This document shows positions 21,338 to 32,238 of a stretch of DNA of 62,000 nucleotides, one piece after another. The position numbers were made by a program, and so were the translations under genes. The notes beneath the pieces are model-generated. The model was not told the DNA's origin, did no database searches, and saw only the letters and a list, made by a program, of their open reading frames with translations. Every line of letters starts with the position of its first letter. Positions within the stretch are counted from its first letter, which is position 1. Source of the DNA: Symbiodinium natans (taxonomy: Eukaryota; Sar; Dinophyceae; Suessiales; Symbiodiniaceae); assembly GCA_905221605.1 (NCBI GenBank), contig CAJNDS010000924.1:462501-524500 (forward strand). Direction: 5' to 3'.

Positions 21338-23965
21338 TGGTAAATTTCGCGGAGCATGTCGGTTCAACACCAACCCGCGCTAACTCCTGACACAGGGGTT
21401 GGGGGTGCATGCTTGCTTCTTTGAGAGTGAACAGCCGTCTGAAGGCTCTGCGCGCCCACAGCGGCGAGCAAGCATGTCTTACGGTTTGTTAAAGGTCAGC
21501 GTCCCACCGATGAGCTTCCATGAGACCGAGAGTCCCGAGAGATTCCGAAAAATCAGGTCAGCAAACCCTACCCCCCTATAGCCTTGCCATGGCTGACCTT
21601 CACTTCCAAGTTAAGCGCTTGCAGCGGGCTCACGCGCATTTGCTCCAGTTGCACCCGCGGTTTATAGCTGGAACCGAAAACACCATAAATGTCAGAGAAA
21701 ACCCTTAAGTTCGACACAGTGTGTTGCGAGTGTTGTCGCTAATTTTGCAGAACCTCTTTTCTACGAACTTTTCGGGCGGCCACAACCATGCGCAAGGCAT
21801 TATTTGTCATTTCTTTCTGGTTTGCGTTGGTTCGAGGCGAAAAAAAAGCTAAGGTCAGTGAAAGCCTTAAGTTCAACATGGGGTGTTGGAACTATTGTAG
21901 CTGATTTTGCCAGCCAGTTTTTGCTACTAACTTTTCGGGTGCCACACCCATGCGAAATTAACTACCTGTCATTGTTCCTGGTATGTGATGGCTCGAGCCG
22001 AAACAAAGTCAAGGTCGGTGAAAACCCTTAAGATCAACACCAGGCGTTGAACGTCTTGTTGCTAACTTGCCGGGGTGGTTTCTCTACTGGTCTTTTCGGC
22101 TGTCGGGTGACCGTTTTCGGCGCTGTAAATGGGCAATAGCTGTTTGCAGGGAGAATTGTTTTAGGAACTGTTTTTGCTTTGTTTTTTGGATGTTTTATTT
22201 GTTTGTTTGGGTCTAGAGTCTAGGGTCTAGGGTTTATGGTTTTGAGTTTAGGGTTCAGGGCTTAGAAGCCCAACAAAAGCAAAACACGTCCGATTTACAA
22301 AACGGAAAAATCCAAAAACAAATAGACCCCCCCCCCCCTGAAATCCAAGTGTCAGCTGTGTTTGGCGGTTTGCAGCTGAAAGGGTTGGGACGGTTGGTTG
22401 TTCGGGCTTAATCTGGGAGTAAAAGGGATGGACATGGCAGTGCGTTGTGGGTGGCTTAGATCCCGAAATCGAGTGACTCTGACCCCAAAAAAAAGTTAGA
22501 GACCAAAGAAAAAGTTAAGTTCAACACCGTGTTGAACCTAACTTTTCGGGTCGGAAATCCTAAGTGTTTTGGCTGTTGTTCTACGTTGTTTTTGGGCTGT
22601 CGTGTGACGTGTTTCATGCAAAAATGTGGGAAATAAGGGTAAAAAGCCAAAAAAAAGGTCAAACGGAGTCGGTTTGTAGCCTTGCCGCCTGAAAAAACAC
22701 GTAGAAAAACAGCCAAAACACGTAGGATTTCCGACCCGAAAAGTTAGGTTCAACACGGTGTTGAACTTAACTTTTTTTTTGGGCTCTTACTTTTTTTTGG
22801 GGTCAGAGTCACTCGATTTCGGGATCTAAGCCACCCACAACGCACTGCCATGGCCATCATTACCAAAGCCACCTTTAACTCCCAGATTAAGCCCGAACAA
22901 CCAACCGTCCCAACCCTTTCAGCTGCAAGCCGCCAAACACAGCTGACACTTGGATTTCAGGGGGGGGGGGTCTATTTGTTTTTGGGTTTTTCCGTTTTGT
23001 TAATCGGACGTGTTTTGCTTTTGTTGGGCTTCTAAACCCTGAACCCTAAACTCAAAACCATAAACCCTAGACCCCTAGACTCTAGACCCAAACAAACAAA
23101 TAAAACATCCAAAAAACAAAGCAAAAACAGTTCCTAAAACAATTCTCCCTGCAAACAGCTATTGCCCATTTACAGCGCCGAAAACGGTCACCCGACAGCC
23201 GAAAAGACCAGTAGAGAAACCACCCCGGAAAGCTAGCAACAAGACGTTCAACGCCTGCTGTTGATCTTAAGGGTTTTCACCGACCTTGACTTTGTTTCGG
23301 CTCGAGCCATCACATACCAGGAACAATGACAGGTAGTTAATTTCGCATGGGTGTGGCACCCGAAAAGTTAGTAGCAAAAACTGTCTGGCAAAATCAGCTA
23401 CAATAGTTCCAACACCCCATGTTGAACTTAAGGCTTTCACTGACCTTAGCTTTTTTTTCGCCTCGAACCAACGCAAACCAGAAAGAAATGACAAATAATG
23501 CCTTGCGCATGGTTGTGGCCGCCCGAAAAGTTCGTAGAAAAGAGGCCCTGCGAAATTAGCGACAACACTCCCAACACACTGTGTCGAACTTAAGGGTTTT
23601 CTCTGACATTTATGGTGTTTTCGGTTCCAGCTATAAACCGCGGGTGCAACTGGAGCAAATGCGCGTGAGCCCGCTGCAAGCGCTTAACTTGGAAGTGAAG
23701 GTCAGCCATGGCAAGGCTATAGAGGGGTAGGGTTTGCTTCTGGCCAGGTTCTTCGGGAATCTGAGGCTCATGGAGGGTCACCGGCGGGACGCCGGCCCTT
23801 AACAAACAGTAAAACATGTTGGTTCGCTGCTGTGGGTGTGCAGAGCCTTCAAATGGTTGTTCAGTCTAGAAAAAAGCAAGCATGCACTCCCAACCCCTAT
23901 ATGGGGAGTTAGCGCCGATCGGTGTCGAACTCACCTTCCCGAAACCTGGTTCGCGAAATTTACCA
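21338..23965. repeat. 2.6-kb palindrome (foldback-type element)
   Basis: Two arms of about 1.2 kb are inverted copies, from GGTAAATTTCGCG at 21339 to its complement at 23951-23964, centred near 22650 with a spacer of about 110 bp. Identity is high but not perfect; the outer 200 bp differ most. Each arm contains two to three imperfect direct repeats of about 160 bp (for example near 21690, 21860 and 22010, each with AAGTTCAACA-like and CTTTTCGGG-like parts). CCCTAAA repeats flank both outer ends in the same orientation. The matching small ORFs in the two arms (21804-22031 and 23267-23494) are mirror images and show no known domain. Confidence 0.85.
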
Positions 23966-24059
23966 CCCTAAACCCTAAACCCTTAACCCCAAACCCTAAA
24001 CCCTAAACCCTAAACCCTAAACCCTAAACCCTAAACCCTAAACCCTAAACCCTAAACCC

Positions 24060-24375
24060 AAAGGCACGCGGGGTGCCTGTGCGGCGGCTCCCCCTGGCCG
24101 TTGGCATCGCTCTGGTTGGCAAGGCGCCTTGCGGATGTCAGGGGCCCTTCGCAGTCCTAGGCCTTGTGAGCCCGAAACCCAAACAGAGGATTTGGGGTTT
24201 GGGGTTTAGGTTTAGGGTTTAATTAGGGTTTAGGGTTTAGGGTTTGGGGTTTAGGGTTTAGGGTTTAGGGGAGTAGACATCCCCGAACAAAGCCATCGTC
24301 AGTCTGTGGCGCACGTCCACACTGCTCAGCCCCTGCCCCCACACGTGGTTTCTAAGAAGAGGACAGTGACAGCAT
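24060..24375 (+). CDS. Two candidate exons around TTTAGGG arrays
   Basis: 24060-24170 reads ARGVPVRRLPLAVGIALVGK, then APCGCQGPFAVLGLV. 24272-24375 reads DIPEQSHRQSVAHVHTAQPL, then PPHVVSKKRTVTA and TGA. Both stand directly right of telomere-type arrays. Other frames are open in each, so confidence is low. Confidence 0.28.
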
Positions 24376-24594
24376 GATTTCAGGCACTTGCAGACCTGTC
24401 CCAACCTGGCCTGCAACTAGAACGTACACCTATCCTAACCCACCCAGAGAGTCCACTACCCAGTTTCTTTATCCAAAAAAGGAAGATACCTCACATCATA
24501 TTCAGAAGCCCTACATGACGTGTGGCATATTCCTGAATTAAGGGGTGTTGGGCTGGACTCCCATCATCACTGGGCAGCGAGTGGCCCCTGACGT

Positions 24595-24866
24595 GAAGAG
24601 GCCGCACGACTGGAGGGCTGCTCATCCCAGCGAGCCGCATCCCCAGAGCGCAAGTCTCCCAGTCGCCAGGCCCTGGCTTCGGATGTAGCCAAGCCCGAAA
24701 GCGCGAGGGGCTGTGGGCTTAGTAGGGTTTAGGGTTTAGGGTTTAGGGTTTAATAGGGCTTCGGGAATCTTTAACCATGGGCCTTCATCTTCAGGATCAT
24801 AAGAAGCAGGCCCTGCCAAACGGAAACACAAACTCAAACAAAGCAAATGGCCCCGACGACTCTTGA
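24595..24866 (+). CDS. Lysine/serine-rich protein end, two phase-matched exons
   Basis: Exon about 24598-24726 reads EAARLEGCSSQRAASPERKS, then PSRQALASDVAKPESARGCG, LSR. Exon 24795-24866 after CTTCAG reads DHKKQALPNGNTNSNKANGP, then DDS and TGA. Both are phase 0 at the junction. The 68-nt intron begins GTTTAGGGTTTAGGG and ends in ordinary pyrimidine-rich sequence. A second frame of the first exon (TGQRVAPDVKRPHDWRAAHP) is also open. Not recognised. Confidence 0.47.
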
Positions 24867-24952
24867 CTCTAAAGACGACCCCTCCGAACCCAGCAGGTTT
24901 GGGATTTAGGGTTTAGGGGGGTTTAGGGTTTAGGGTCTAGGGTTTGGGGCTA

Positions 24953-26230
24953 GCCGTACCCAGAAGCGGAACGTGCGGTGATCAATATCCGCACATGTCC
25001 CCTGGGCGTGGCTCCCGGCTGATTGGAGCTACGGTTCCAAAAAGGGTTTGGGGTTCAGGGTTTAGGGTTTAGGGTTTAGGGTTTAGGGTTTAGGGTTTAG
25101 GGTTTAGGGTTTAGGGTTTAGGGTTTAGGGTTTAGGGTTTAGGGTTGGGGAGGATCCCCATGTAAGCCGGCAAACTTTTTCTGGAGGGGGGCGAGCATGG
25201 CATGCCACCATGAGCTCAGGCGGCAACAAGAGTAGCCCTTAAACCCTAGCCCTAAACCCTAGCCCTAAACCCTAAACCCTAAACCCTAGCCCTAAACCCT
25301 AAACCCTAAAACCTATTTCTGTAGCCCAAGAATACCATGGTCTGCGGGCTTTTGGAAACCTCAAGAGATGTTGGGCTCAGAGTAGTACGACTTGCTGAAG
25401 GGGGTTTAGGATGTCTACAGGGTTTCTGAAGGGGTTTAGGGTCCAGGGTTTAGGTTTATTACGAAGTTGAGGTGTGCAGGCGAAGGAGGAGGGCAGGGGG
25501 AAGAACTTGAAGGAGTGTAGGGCCTCTGTAGGAGGGGTAGGCGTTGACACTAAACCCGAAACCCGAAACCCGAAACTCTAAACCCTAAACCCTAAACCCT
25601 AAACCCTAAACCCTAAACCCTAAACCCTAAACCCTAAACCCTAAACCCTAAACCCTAAACCCTAAACCCTAAACCCTAAACCCTAAACCCTAAACCCTAA
25701 ACCCTAAACCCAACCCTAAACCTCCCGAGCACCAGCTGCCTCCGTCCCCTGAAGGTGGAGGCTGAGTACCGGCGCATGATGAGGTTAGCTGCAGGGTTTT
25801 CAGGGTTCAAGGGTGTAGGGTTTCGGGTTTAGGGTTTAGGGTTTCGGGTTTAGGGTTTCGGGTTTAGGGTTTAGGGGGTCTAAGGCCTTTCCGCTGCAAC
25901 GAGGGAACCCTCAAAGGATCTGATGTTGCCAGGGTTGCCCGGGCGAGGGACGCGAAGGGTCCTGCTTGAAGGTTCTTGGTACTTAGAACCCAGGAATAGC
26001 TGCACTTACAACCCACTTGCAAGCCCCTTTTAAGTGCCCCTAACATGGTTATACCTGGCTTAGAAGGACCCTAAACCCTAAACCCTAAACCCTAAACAAG
26101 GACAGTTTTAATTGGGTTCATAAGTGCCGTGAGTCGCGAAGTGGGGTCTCTCGTAGGCATCGCACCGAAGCTCCGAAAATCCCCCTGCAAGCCAGGCCAA
26201 AAGCGGTGGCTTTGGGTGGCTCACGGCTGA
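24953..26230 (+). CDS. Candidate multi-exon gene
   Basis: Possible exons in order: 24953-25046 (GDQYPHMSPGRGSRLIGATV), 25325-25403 (KNTMVCGLLETSRDVGLRVV then RLAEG), 25731-25783 (SCLRPLKVEAEYRRMMR), 25893-25970 (RCNEGTLKGSDVARVARARD) and the terminal 26132-26230 (SREVGSLVGIAPKLRKSPCK, then PGQKRWLWVAHG and TGA). Two end exactly at GTTTAGG or GTTTGGG. The last intron is a family A element with an inserted CCCTAAA array. Not all phases are shown, so these may be more than one gene. Not recognised. Confidence 0.35.
25578..25722 (-). repeat. CCCTAAA array
   Basis: About 20 units. The opposite-orientation array 25063-25146 lies 430 bp upstream. Confidence 0.95.
25972..26125. mobile_element. Family A element with CCCTAAA insertion
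   Basis: Left end GCTTGAAGGTTCTTGG. CCCTAAA units (26068-26097) split the right half, whose end is degenerate. Confidence 0.65.
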
Positions 26231-26238
26231 AACAAGGG

Positions 26239-26271
<33 letters not shown>

Positions 26272-26340
26272 GATTATTAGTTTATATATATATATATATT
26301 TTTATATTATTATTATTATTATTACTACTACTATTATTAC
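26239..26340. repeat. AT and ATT microsatellites
   Basis: (AT)n, then (TA)n, then (TTA)n directly after a candidate terminal exon; a poly-G tract follows at 26369. Confidence 0.9.
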
Positions 26341-26700
26341 TTGTCTTTTTGTGCTTTTATGTGTTTGGGGGGGGGGGGGTGGTTCTTAAAGTGAATAGTA
26401 GTTAGGGTGGTTCACGGCATCTAGGGTTTAAAGGTGTTCAGGCTAGAGGTTGGGCTGGAAAAAACGGAATGCCACCCTCTGCATCACAAGGGCCAGGGAG
26501 TGGACCCGATAATTTCTTCTCGGATTTTGGGTCTAGGGTGTAAACGCTGAACCCTAAACCATAAACCCTATGAACTATCGCCGTAGAAACACAAACCCTT
26601 TTACCACATGGGTTGCGCGGGTGCCATGATCAGCGAGTCATTCCTGGACCCTCCAAGTGCCGGTGTGAGTCATCACAATCATACTAAGCTGTAGCCCGCC

Positions 26701-26812
26701 AAAAGGGTTATGGAGGCAGTTATCATGGAGGTCCAGTAAGTCGAATCAAGCCGCTCAAGCCGCGAACGGTGCGGAATCAGCACTGGGCCTCTTCAAGCCT
26801 GCCCGTACCTGA
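26701..26812 (+). CDS. Candidate terminal exon
   Basis: Frame reads RQLSWRSSKSNQAAQAANGA, then ESALGLFKPART and TGA. The last 30 bases are repeated imperfectly beyond the following telomere-type array, at 26924-26955. Not recognised. Confidence 0.33.
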
Positions 26813-27867
26813 ACTGCAGTTTGTTTGGAGTTTAGGGTTTAGGGTTTAGGGTTTAGGGTTTAGGGTTTAGGGTTTAGGGTTTAGGGTTTAGGGTTAGGCT
26901 TCAGGGTTTAGGGTTTAGGGCTATGCCTGTACCTCAACTGCGGCTTGTTTTGGGATGCCGACGTTTTCCTGAACTCCTCAAACCGGTCAAGCCGAACCAT
27001 AAAACTTGGTTTGGATACCCCTCATATACCCTATAAACTCTAAAAACCCTAAACCCGCCAAACCCTAAACCCTAAACCCTAAACCCCATACTTCGGAACT
27101 TCTTGGGGGGTTCCTTGGGCCCTGCCGGTGGGGACCCACGAGCCCAGGGCTGGGGTCTTTGAAAGTTTTGCGTTTCCTAGTTAAACATCAGGATTAGGGT
27201 TTAGGGTTTCTGTATGTGTATGTATTGGACTATATTATATGATTATATGCGCACGCGGATGTGTATCCTACATATGAACATGGATGTCTTAAGCACATTC
27301 TTGTATGGTCAGTTTGAAGTGGTCCGATCTAACTTATCTATGCGCTGGTTTAGCTGGCCTGAGCTTCAAACCCTAAACCCTGAACCCTGACACCCTGAAC
27401 CCTTTGCAAGGCGGCTGGGTCTCCCTGCAGAGCCAGGGGCAAGCAAACAGTTGCTTGCCCAGCAGCACTTGGAGGTTCAGGGTACTTATGAGCCCAGCTC
27501 TAACTGTACTTAGAACGCGCAAAGAAACCCCTTAAGTGCCCTAACATATGAACCTCCGAGCATGGTCTAGCCCGGGCTGAGAAAGGATTTAGGTCTAGCA
27601 AAAGTGTTTCAGAGTAGGGAGTTCCCCAAACTGTGGGTGAACCAAACGACACCCCCCCACTGTCCCCACTTCCCCCACTCCCCCCCGACCCCCTCACCAC
27701 CACCCCCAATCATGGACCTTCTGAGACCATCCCCTAATCCTTTAGGTCGGTAGAGGTTTTCATAGGGGCGGGTACAGGATCGGGTTGTTTTAGTATTGGG
27801 GGTGGTTTAACATTAGGCGGAAGGGATGACGGGAGTATACCTTAGGGTTTAGGATTGAGGGTTTCAG

Positions 27868-28283
27868 CCAGCAGAGCTGATCAGGTTGTGCAAGCAGTAG
27901 CTTTCTCTGGCATTCCCCACCCAGCCCAGATGGACAAAAGGGTTTAGGCTTTAGGGTTTAGGGCTTAGAGTATACCTTAAATCATGTGAAGGATCCCCCG
28001 TGCGATTTAAGGCATTTCCTGAAATGGAGGTTTGTTCGGCTCTCTGCCAAACGGGGCGAGAAAAGTGCGGGGCATCGCGGGAAGGTTTCACATCGAGCTG
28101 ATCGTGCTCATGCTCGTGCTTGAGGTGCCAAAACTTAAAGCGCCAACAGCCCTAAACTCTAAGCCCTAAGCCCTAAACCCTATAAGCCCCAAACCTTAAA
28201 GCCTAAACCCGGCTTCCAGATTCTTTCTTGAACCAGGCCATTCTGAGATAATTAGCACGTCTTCCATTGCCACCACGGGCTAG
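27868..28283 (+). CDS. Unrecognised protein end, three candidate exons
   Basis: Exon 27868-27941 reads SRADQVVQAVAFSGIPHPAQ, then MDKR, ending AGG|GTTTAG. Exon from about 28044 reads LPNGARKVRGIAGRFHIELI, then VLMLVLEVPKLK, after a degenerate family B element. Exon 28220-28283 reads FFLEPGHSEIISTSSIATTG and TAG. The middle exon's donor is unclear, and phase to the last exon is not shown. Confidence 0.4.
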
Positions 28284-28508
28284 TCGGCCTTCCATAAGGG
28301 CCCTGTTAGGTTGATGGAGCAAACTTCAACCCTAAACCCTAAACCCTAAACCCGGTTGCCCTTTGATGCAGGGGTGGGGGGTTGCTTGGCTAGTTGCACT
28401 AGCGTGAAGCCTGCTGCTGCAGAGAGTGCTTGCAGAAAAGCCTATACCCTAAACCCTCCTAAACCCTAAACTTTAAACCTAAACCCTAAACCCTTCCTTC
28501 GCCTGCAG

Positions 28509-28720
28509 GAGGCGAGCCTTCATCAGCTGAAACAGGAATGCCGAAGCCTCAGCTCAGACTTCGCGACCATGGAAGGGTTTAGGGTTTAGGGTTTGGGGGT
28601 AGCATATAAATGTAGGGCTTGGGGTTAAGGCTCGGGGGTTGAGTCCTTACAGCTCCTTCTCAAACCTTTGACTCCAGGAAAGTTTCGTTCCTGAGCAAGC
28701 TGCAAATGAAGGGCTGTGGG
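28509..28720 (+). CDS. Coiled-coil-like protein, two exons
   Basis: Exon 28509-28576 after CTGCAG reads EASLHQLKQECRSLSSDFAT, then ME. Exon 28678-28720 after a pyrimidine-rich acceptor reads KVSFLSKLQMKGCG. Phases match across intron 28577-28677, which begins with GTTTAGG units. The heptad-like spacing of leucines suggests a coiled coil. Flanking exons are not certain. Confidence 0.48.
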
Positions 28721-28916
28721 GTTGGATGTGGGCATGTCCCAAAAATATCAAGGGACTAAAGGAGGGACCCTTATAAGGGACCTTAGGCATTCTTTAGGGG
28801 TCATAGACGGGCTACTTAGGTATATAGGGACTATATAGTGGGTATATAGGGGAATAAGATTAAGGGTCCCTTTTAGGGGTCCCACCCCTCTTACTTGAAC
28901 CCTTAGAAATAGGGGT

Positions 28917-29030
28917 ACACCCTAAACCCTAAACCCTAAACCCTAAACCCTAAACCCTAAACCCTAAACCCTAAACCCTAAACCCTAAACCCTAAACCCT
29001 AAACCCTAAACCCTAAACCCTAAACCCCAC
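28917..29030 (-). repeat. CCCTAAA array
   Basis: About 16 uninterrupted units; ends in CCCCACCCCCC. Confidence 0.95.
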
Positions 29031-29460
29031 CCCCCAAATGCTCTCACCACCCTCCAGCAGGATTATATAGGTACGCCAAGACGGGTGCCCCTATACATTT
29101 TTTCAACACCCACCATGGTCCCTTGCCATTGGGCTTTAAAGGCTTTTTAAGGGGTATGTGAGGGGTCCGGACTAAGGGCCCAAAAATGGGCCATGTGACT
29201 ACCCTTAGGTTGGTGGGCCCAAGAAGCTCATTCGATGACAGGCAATGAGGGCCGGCAGACGTACGTTTACGCATGACCCCCTCTAGCTCACACAAGTCCC
29301 AAGTACTACCTAGCGTAACCTCTATGCCCATCAACAAAAGGGAAGCTATGCCAAGAAGTAAAGCAGATCCTAAACCCTGAACCCTGAACCCTGAACCCTA
29401 AACCCTAAACCCCCTAAACCCCCTAAACCCCCTAAACCCTAAACCCTAAACTAACGGAGG
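29031..29460. other. Family F element and spacer
   Basis: The stretch with GGGCCCAAAAATGGGCCATG and ACTACCCTTAG matches sequences at 44800-44965 and 61000-61090. A small candidate terminal exon (AHSMTGNEGRQTYVYA) follows at 29221-29277. Confidence 0.4.
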
Positions 29461-29464
29461 GTAT

Positions 29465-29774
29465 ATGGAAGCCGAGGCTGTGAAGCTGGCATGGCGGGCC
29501 AAGCCAGCGTGCCTCATCCTGCAAGAAGACCTCACCTCGAGGAAGCTAAGGAATACAGCGTTTGGTTGGGGTTTAGGGGTTAAAGGGTTTAAAGTGTTTA
29601 GGGTTTAGGGTTTAAGGTTTAGGGTTTAGGGTTTAGGAACTCAAGGAGCCCAAAGACCCCTTAAATATGGAGCCTATATTCAGTGATTCTAAGGAAGCCT
29701 CTGACATATTATCGTCGAGCCCAAGGGCTCCTAACTATGAAGTATCGTTTAAGGCTATCCTGCTCAGTTCAAGG
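29465..29774 (+). CDS. Candidate first exon and second exon around a telomere-type intron
   Basis: ATG at 29465 opens MEAEAVKLAWRAKPACLILQ, then EDLTSRKLRNTAFGW. A tract of GTTTAGG-like units follows (29571-29635). The next open stretch reads ELKEPKDPLNMEPIFSDSKE, then ASDILSSSPRAPNYEVSFKA, and ends at AG|GTTTAG (29774). The frame is kept if the acceptor is AAAG at 29649-29652 rather than TTTAG at 29635. No family recognised. Confidence 0.42.
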
Positions 29775-29959
29775 GTTTAGGGTCTACGGTTCCATTTAAT
29801 TATTGAGGCCTCTTCTTGGGGCGAACCCCTGCCTACTTTCTTCCCCGACCTTGCAAAGGGGGAGAGCTGAATGGAGTGAGGATTTTGGTTGGAAGGTCGG
29901 CCTCTTGCCTTTTGCCGCCTGCCGCGGGCGTGGACATGTTTTGCAGAGTCGAGTCGTTC

Positions 29960-30150
29960 AGAAATGTCCTGAGTCGTGAGTGCTCCGATGCTCTTCACGA
30001 GGCATGTCGAGACATGGTTTGTGGACATCGTCTCTCAGCTCCATCTTTTTGTCCATCTTCTTGATGAAGCCCAAGAACAAGCTCTTCTTCATGCCGAAAG
30101 CCACCGCAGTTGCTATGCGCGACTCCTGCGTTGTGGATGGACACCTCTCC
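29960..30150 (-). CDS. Candidate minus-strand exon
   Basis: Minus frame after CAACGCAG reads SRIATAVAFGMKKSLFLGFI, then KKMDKKMELRDDVHKPCLDM and on to a stop at 29958. Over the central 28 codons more than 80% of third positions are G/C, which is much higher than either plus frame. One plus frame (VETWFVDIVSQLHLFVHLLD) is also open. No family recognised. Confidence 0.4.
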
Positions 30151-30431
30151 CTAAGTTGCAAGCTTGCAGCCCCAACACCAACTTTTGAACCCTGATTTGG
30201 ATTGTTTGACTTGCCAAACATCCTATCGCCTGGGGGTCTGTCCGAGTTTAAACCGGCAAGGTCAGTGGCGAGGAGGCTCAGCGTCCGGGCCTCAAAGGCA
30301 GCACAAGGCGCAATCACGTGCTTGGAAGCGCTGTTGGCCTAGTAAGTCTACTTGGTATCCCCAGAAAACTTCTGATAATGCCCGTAGCCCACCTGACTAG
30401 CCCTGCTTGCTAGGTCAAAAGGGTTTCCAAG

Positions 30432-30553
30432 TGTGCGCCTGGGACTACAAGACGGGTGCTTTGTGTGATTCAGGATGCTGCTGCAACGCGTGTCAAGTGA
30501 ATGCAGATCTCGGCTTGCCGGGTCTGAAGCGCCTGCCTGCCCCTATTTGCTAG
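30432..30553 (+). CDS. Candidate terminal exon with a disintegrin-like cysteine motif
   Basis: Starts right after the AAG end of a family J element and reads CAWDYKTGALCDSGCCCNAC, then QVNADLGLPGLKRLPAPIC and TAG. The spacing CxxGxCCxxC matches part of the ADAM/disintegrin cysteine signature, though the rest of that domain is absent. The upstream open stretch 30200-30335 ends in GTAAGT and one of its frames matches the phase. A chance match is quite possible in a short cysteine-rich exon. Confidence 0.35.
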
Positions 30554-30610
30554 AGAAGACGAAGGCTCCATAAGGATTTAGGGTTGAGGGTTTAGGGTTG
30601 AGGGGCCCTA

Positions 30611-30767
30611 CATGAAGGTTCATGGTACTTACTAACCAATTAAAACTGGGCTTATAACCCTACTTATAATTGGGATAACCCCTATAAAACCCTTAAGGGG
30701 TATTATAAGTAGGGTTATAAGTACAGTCTCAGTTATAATTGGTTAGTTAGTACCATGAACCTTCAAG
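30611..30767. mobile_element. Family A inverted-repeat element, near-perfect hairpin
   Basis: AAGGTTCATGGTACTTACTA to TTAGTACCATGAACCTT, with nested ATAATTGG/CCAATTA arms: the best-preserved copy. Confidence 0.9.
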
Positions 30768-30789
30768 TAGGGTTGAGGGGCCCTAGTCG

Positions 30790-30893
30790 GGATATAGCCT
30801 GGCTCTTCTTCAAAGGCGAGTTGTTGCAGCGTCGGCTCCTGGGGGTGGCCCTGAGCGAGCGCTGGGAGGCTAGCGGTTGCTCATTTCCGTAGG
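30790..30893 (+). CDS. Candidate exon after a family A element
   Basis: Frame after CCCTAG reads RDIAWLFFKGELLQRRLLGV, then ALSERWEASGCSFP and TAG, with high third-position G/C. A donor GTAGGA overlaps the stop, so it may be internal. It sits between a complete family A element and a family J element. Confidence 0.42.
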
Positions 30894-31090
30894 AGATGCA
30901 GATCTTGGAAAGGTTCTTACTTAGAAGCTCTTTTGGACTTTGTAAGGATTTCCCAGAAGCCACCTTGCCAGCCTTACTTACTAAGTCAAAAGGGCTTCCA
31001 AGTACCCCACCTGGTAGACGACTGCCCAAATAAACCCTTCGAAGCCCTGCTTTGTTTTTCTTTGGCAGTGCCGTGTTTTGTTTTGCAAGA

Positions 31091-31120
31091 GGGGCGGGGG
31101 GGGGGGGGGGGGGGGGGGGG
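31091..31120 (+). repeat. Long poly-G tract
   Basis: About 25 G with one C near the start. Other plus-strand poly-G tracts of 10 or more lie near 8563, 9551, 13056, 26369, 44632, 45019, 47931, 56160 and 60541. Confidence 0.95.
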
Positions 31121-31228
31121 TAGGGGTTGTTCCCTGCAGAGGGTCGGGTAGGGTTTACTTTTGTGCGCCGAGTAGGGTTCAGGAGGTTTATGGGCGTCAG
31201 GTGCTCTGTAAGACTCGAACATTTGCAG

Positions 31229-31346
31229 GTTCGCAATAGATCAAATGGTAGGGCTCATCAAACAAGACTCAGGAACAACACCTACAGTTCTCCTACTGAG
31301 AATGGGGCAAGACACGCAACCCGGCGAGTTTGAACTGAAGAGCTTC
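31229..31346 (+). CDS. Candidate exon before a family B element
   Basis: After ATTTGCAG the frame reads FAIDQMVGLIKQDSGTTPTV, then LLLRMGQDTQPGEFELKSF, with a GTAAGG donor. A family B element (31376-31488) follows, and three plus frames are open just after it (for example HAGFPPHAWGWRHALSCRGL). No family recognised. Confidence 0.45.
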
Positions 31347-31375
31347 GTAAGGTTAGCCTTCCTTGAACCAACACA

Positions 31376-31488
31376 ACCCAGAGACTCCAAAACCCCTTAA
31401 TTAAGGAATATCCCTTAAATCAGAATAGGAACCCTAATATGATTTAAGGTATATTCCTTAATTAAGGGTTTTTGGAGTCTCTGGGAAA
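31376..31488. mobile_element. Family B element
   Basis: AACCCAGAGACTCCAAAACC to TTTGGAGTCTCTGGG, long near-perfect arms with CCTTAATTAAGG inside. Confidence 0.9.
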
Positions 31489-31942
31489 GCCAGTCAGGCA
31501 CGCGGGATTCCCGCCTCACGCCTGGGGGTGGAGGCATGCTCTGTCTTGCCGGGGCTTGGATTCGGATTCCGGCGAGAAAGGCTTCAGGGGGTGCTAAAAC
31601 CTGAACCCGAAACCCTAAACCCTAAACCCTAAACCCTAAAACCCTAAACCCTAAACCTAAACCTTCTAAATATTCCACCCGGAAATATTGAGGCTCAGGT
31701 GCCCGGCAAAAGTGTGGGAGTGATCCGATGTCGCTAACCCGTGGCTGCCATTTTTGTGCCTACGAGCCACCAAAAAAATTTGAGGTCGCAATAATTACTG
31801 ATGTTATTCCCTTAGGGTCCCATTATAGCTATACCACAATAACTTCCAAAACCCTATTCTAATTATTCAGGCCCCTACATTACATGTTCTCTCGTTTTCG
31901 GGCAAGATAGGGATTACTATTATTGATTTTTTGAACTAAACC

Positions 31943-32032
31943 CTAAGCCCTAAGCCCTAAACCCTAAACGCTAAACCCCAAGCCCTAAGCCCTAAGCCCT
32001 AAGCCCTAAGCCCTAAGCCCTAAGCCCTAAGG
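31943..32032 (-). repeat. CCCTAAG variant array
   Basis: Seven or more consecutive units are CCCTAAG rather than CCCTAAA, showing local expansion of one variant. A family C element abuts the right end. Confidence 0.9.
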
Positions 32033-32238
32033 TTGCGGGGGCCCTTATACGAACAGTCCTTAAAGTGGGGATTATGGCACCCCCTATGACAATCCCTCTT
32101 AAGTACTGTTCGTATAAGGGAGACATCCCAACTTTTTGGGTTCTGGATCTTTCACAGGAATCCCCTACCGCCAAAAGCCGTAGCAGCCTCGTAGGCCCAT
32201 AGCTCCCCAAAATCTCTAAACCCTGGCTGATCTGGTGC

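Noticed and set aside
21804-23494. Identical 75-codon ORFs in both palindrome arms as a transposase or gene pair
   Set aside because: They are mirror copies within modular repeats, with no known domain and no third-position bias.
30763-31236. 157-codon minus-strand ORF, the longest in the window
   Set aside because: It crosses a poly-C(G) tract and family A and J ends, and is antisense to a better plus-strand exon (30790-30893).
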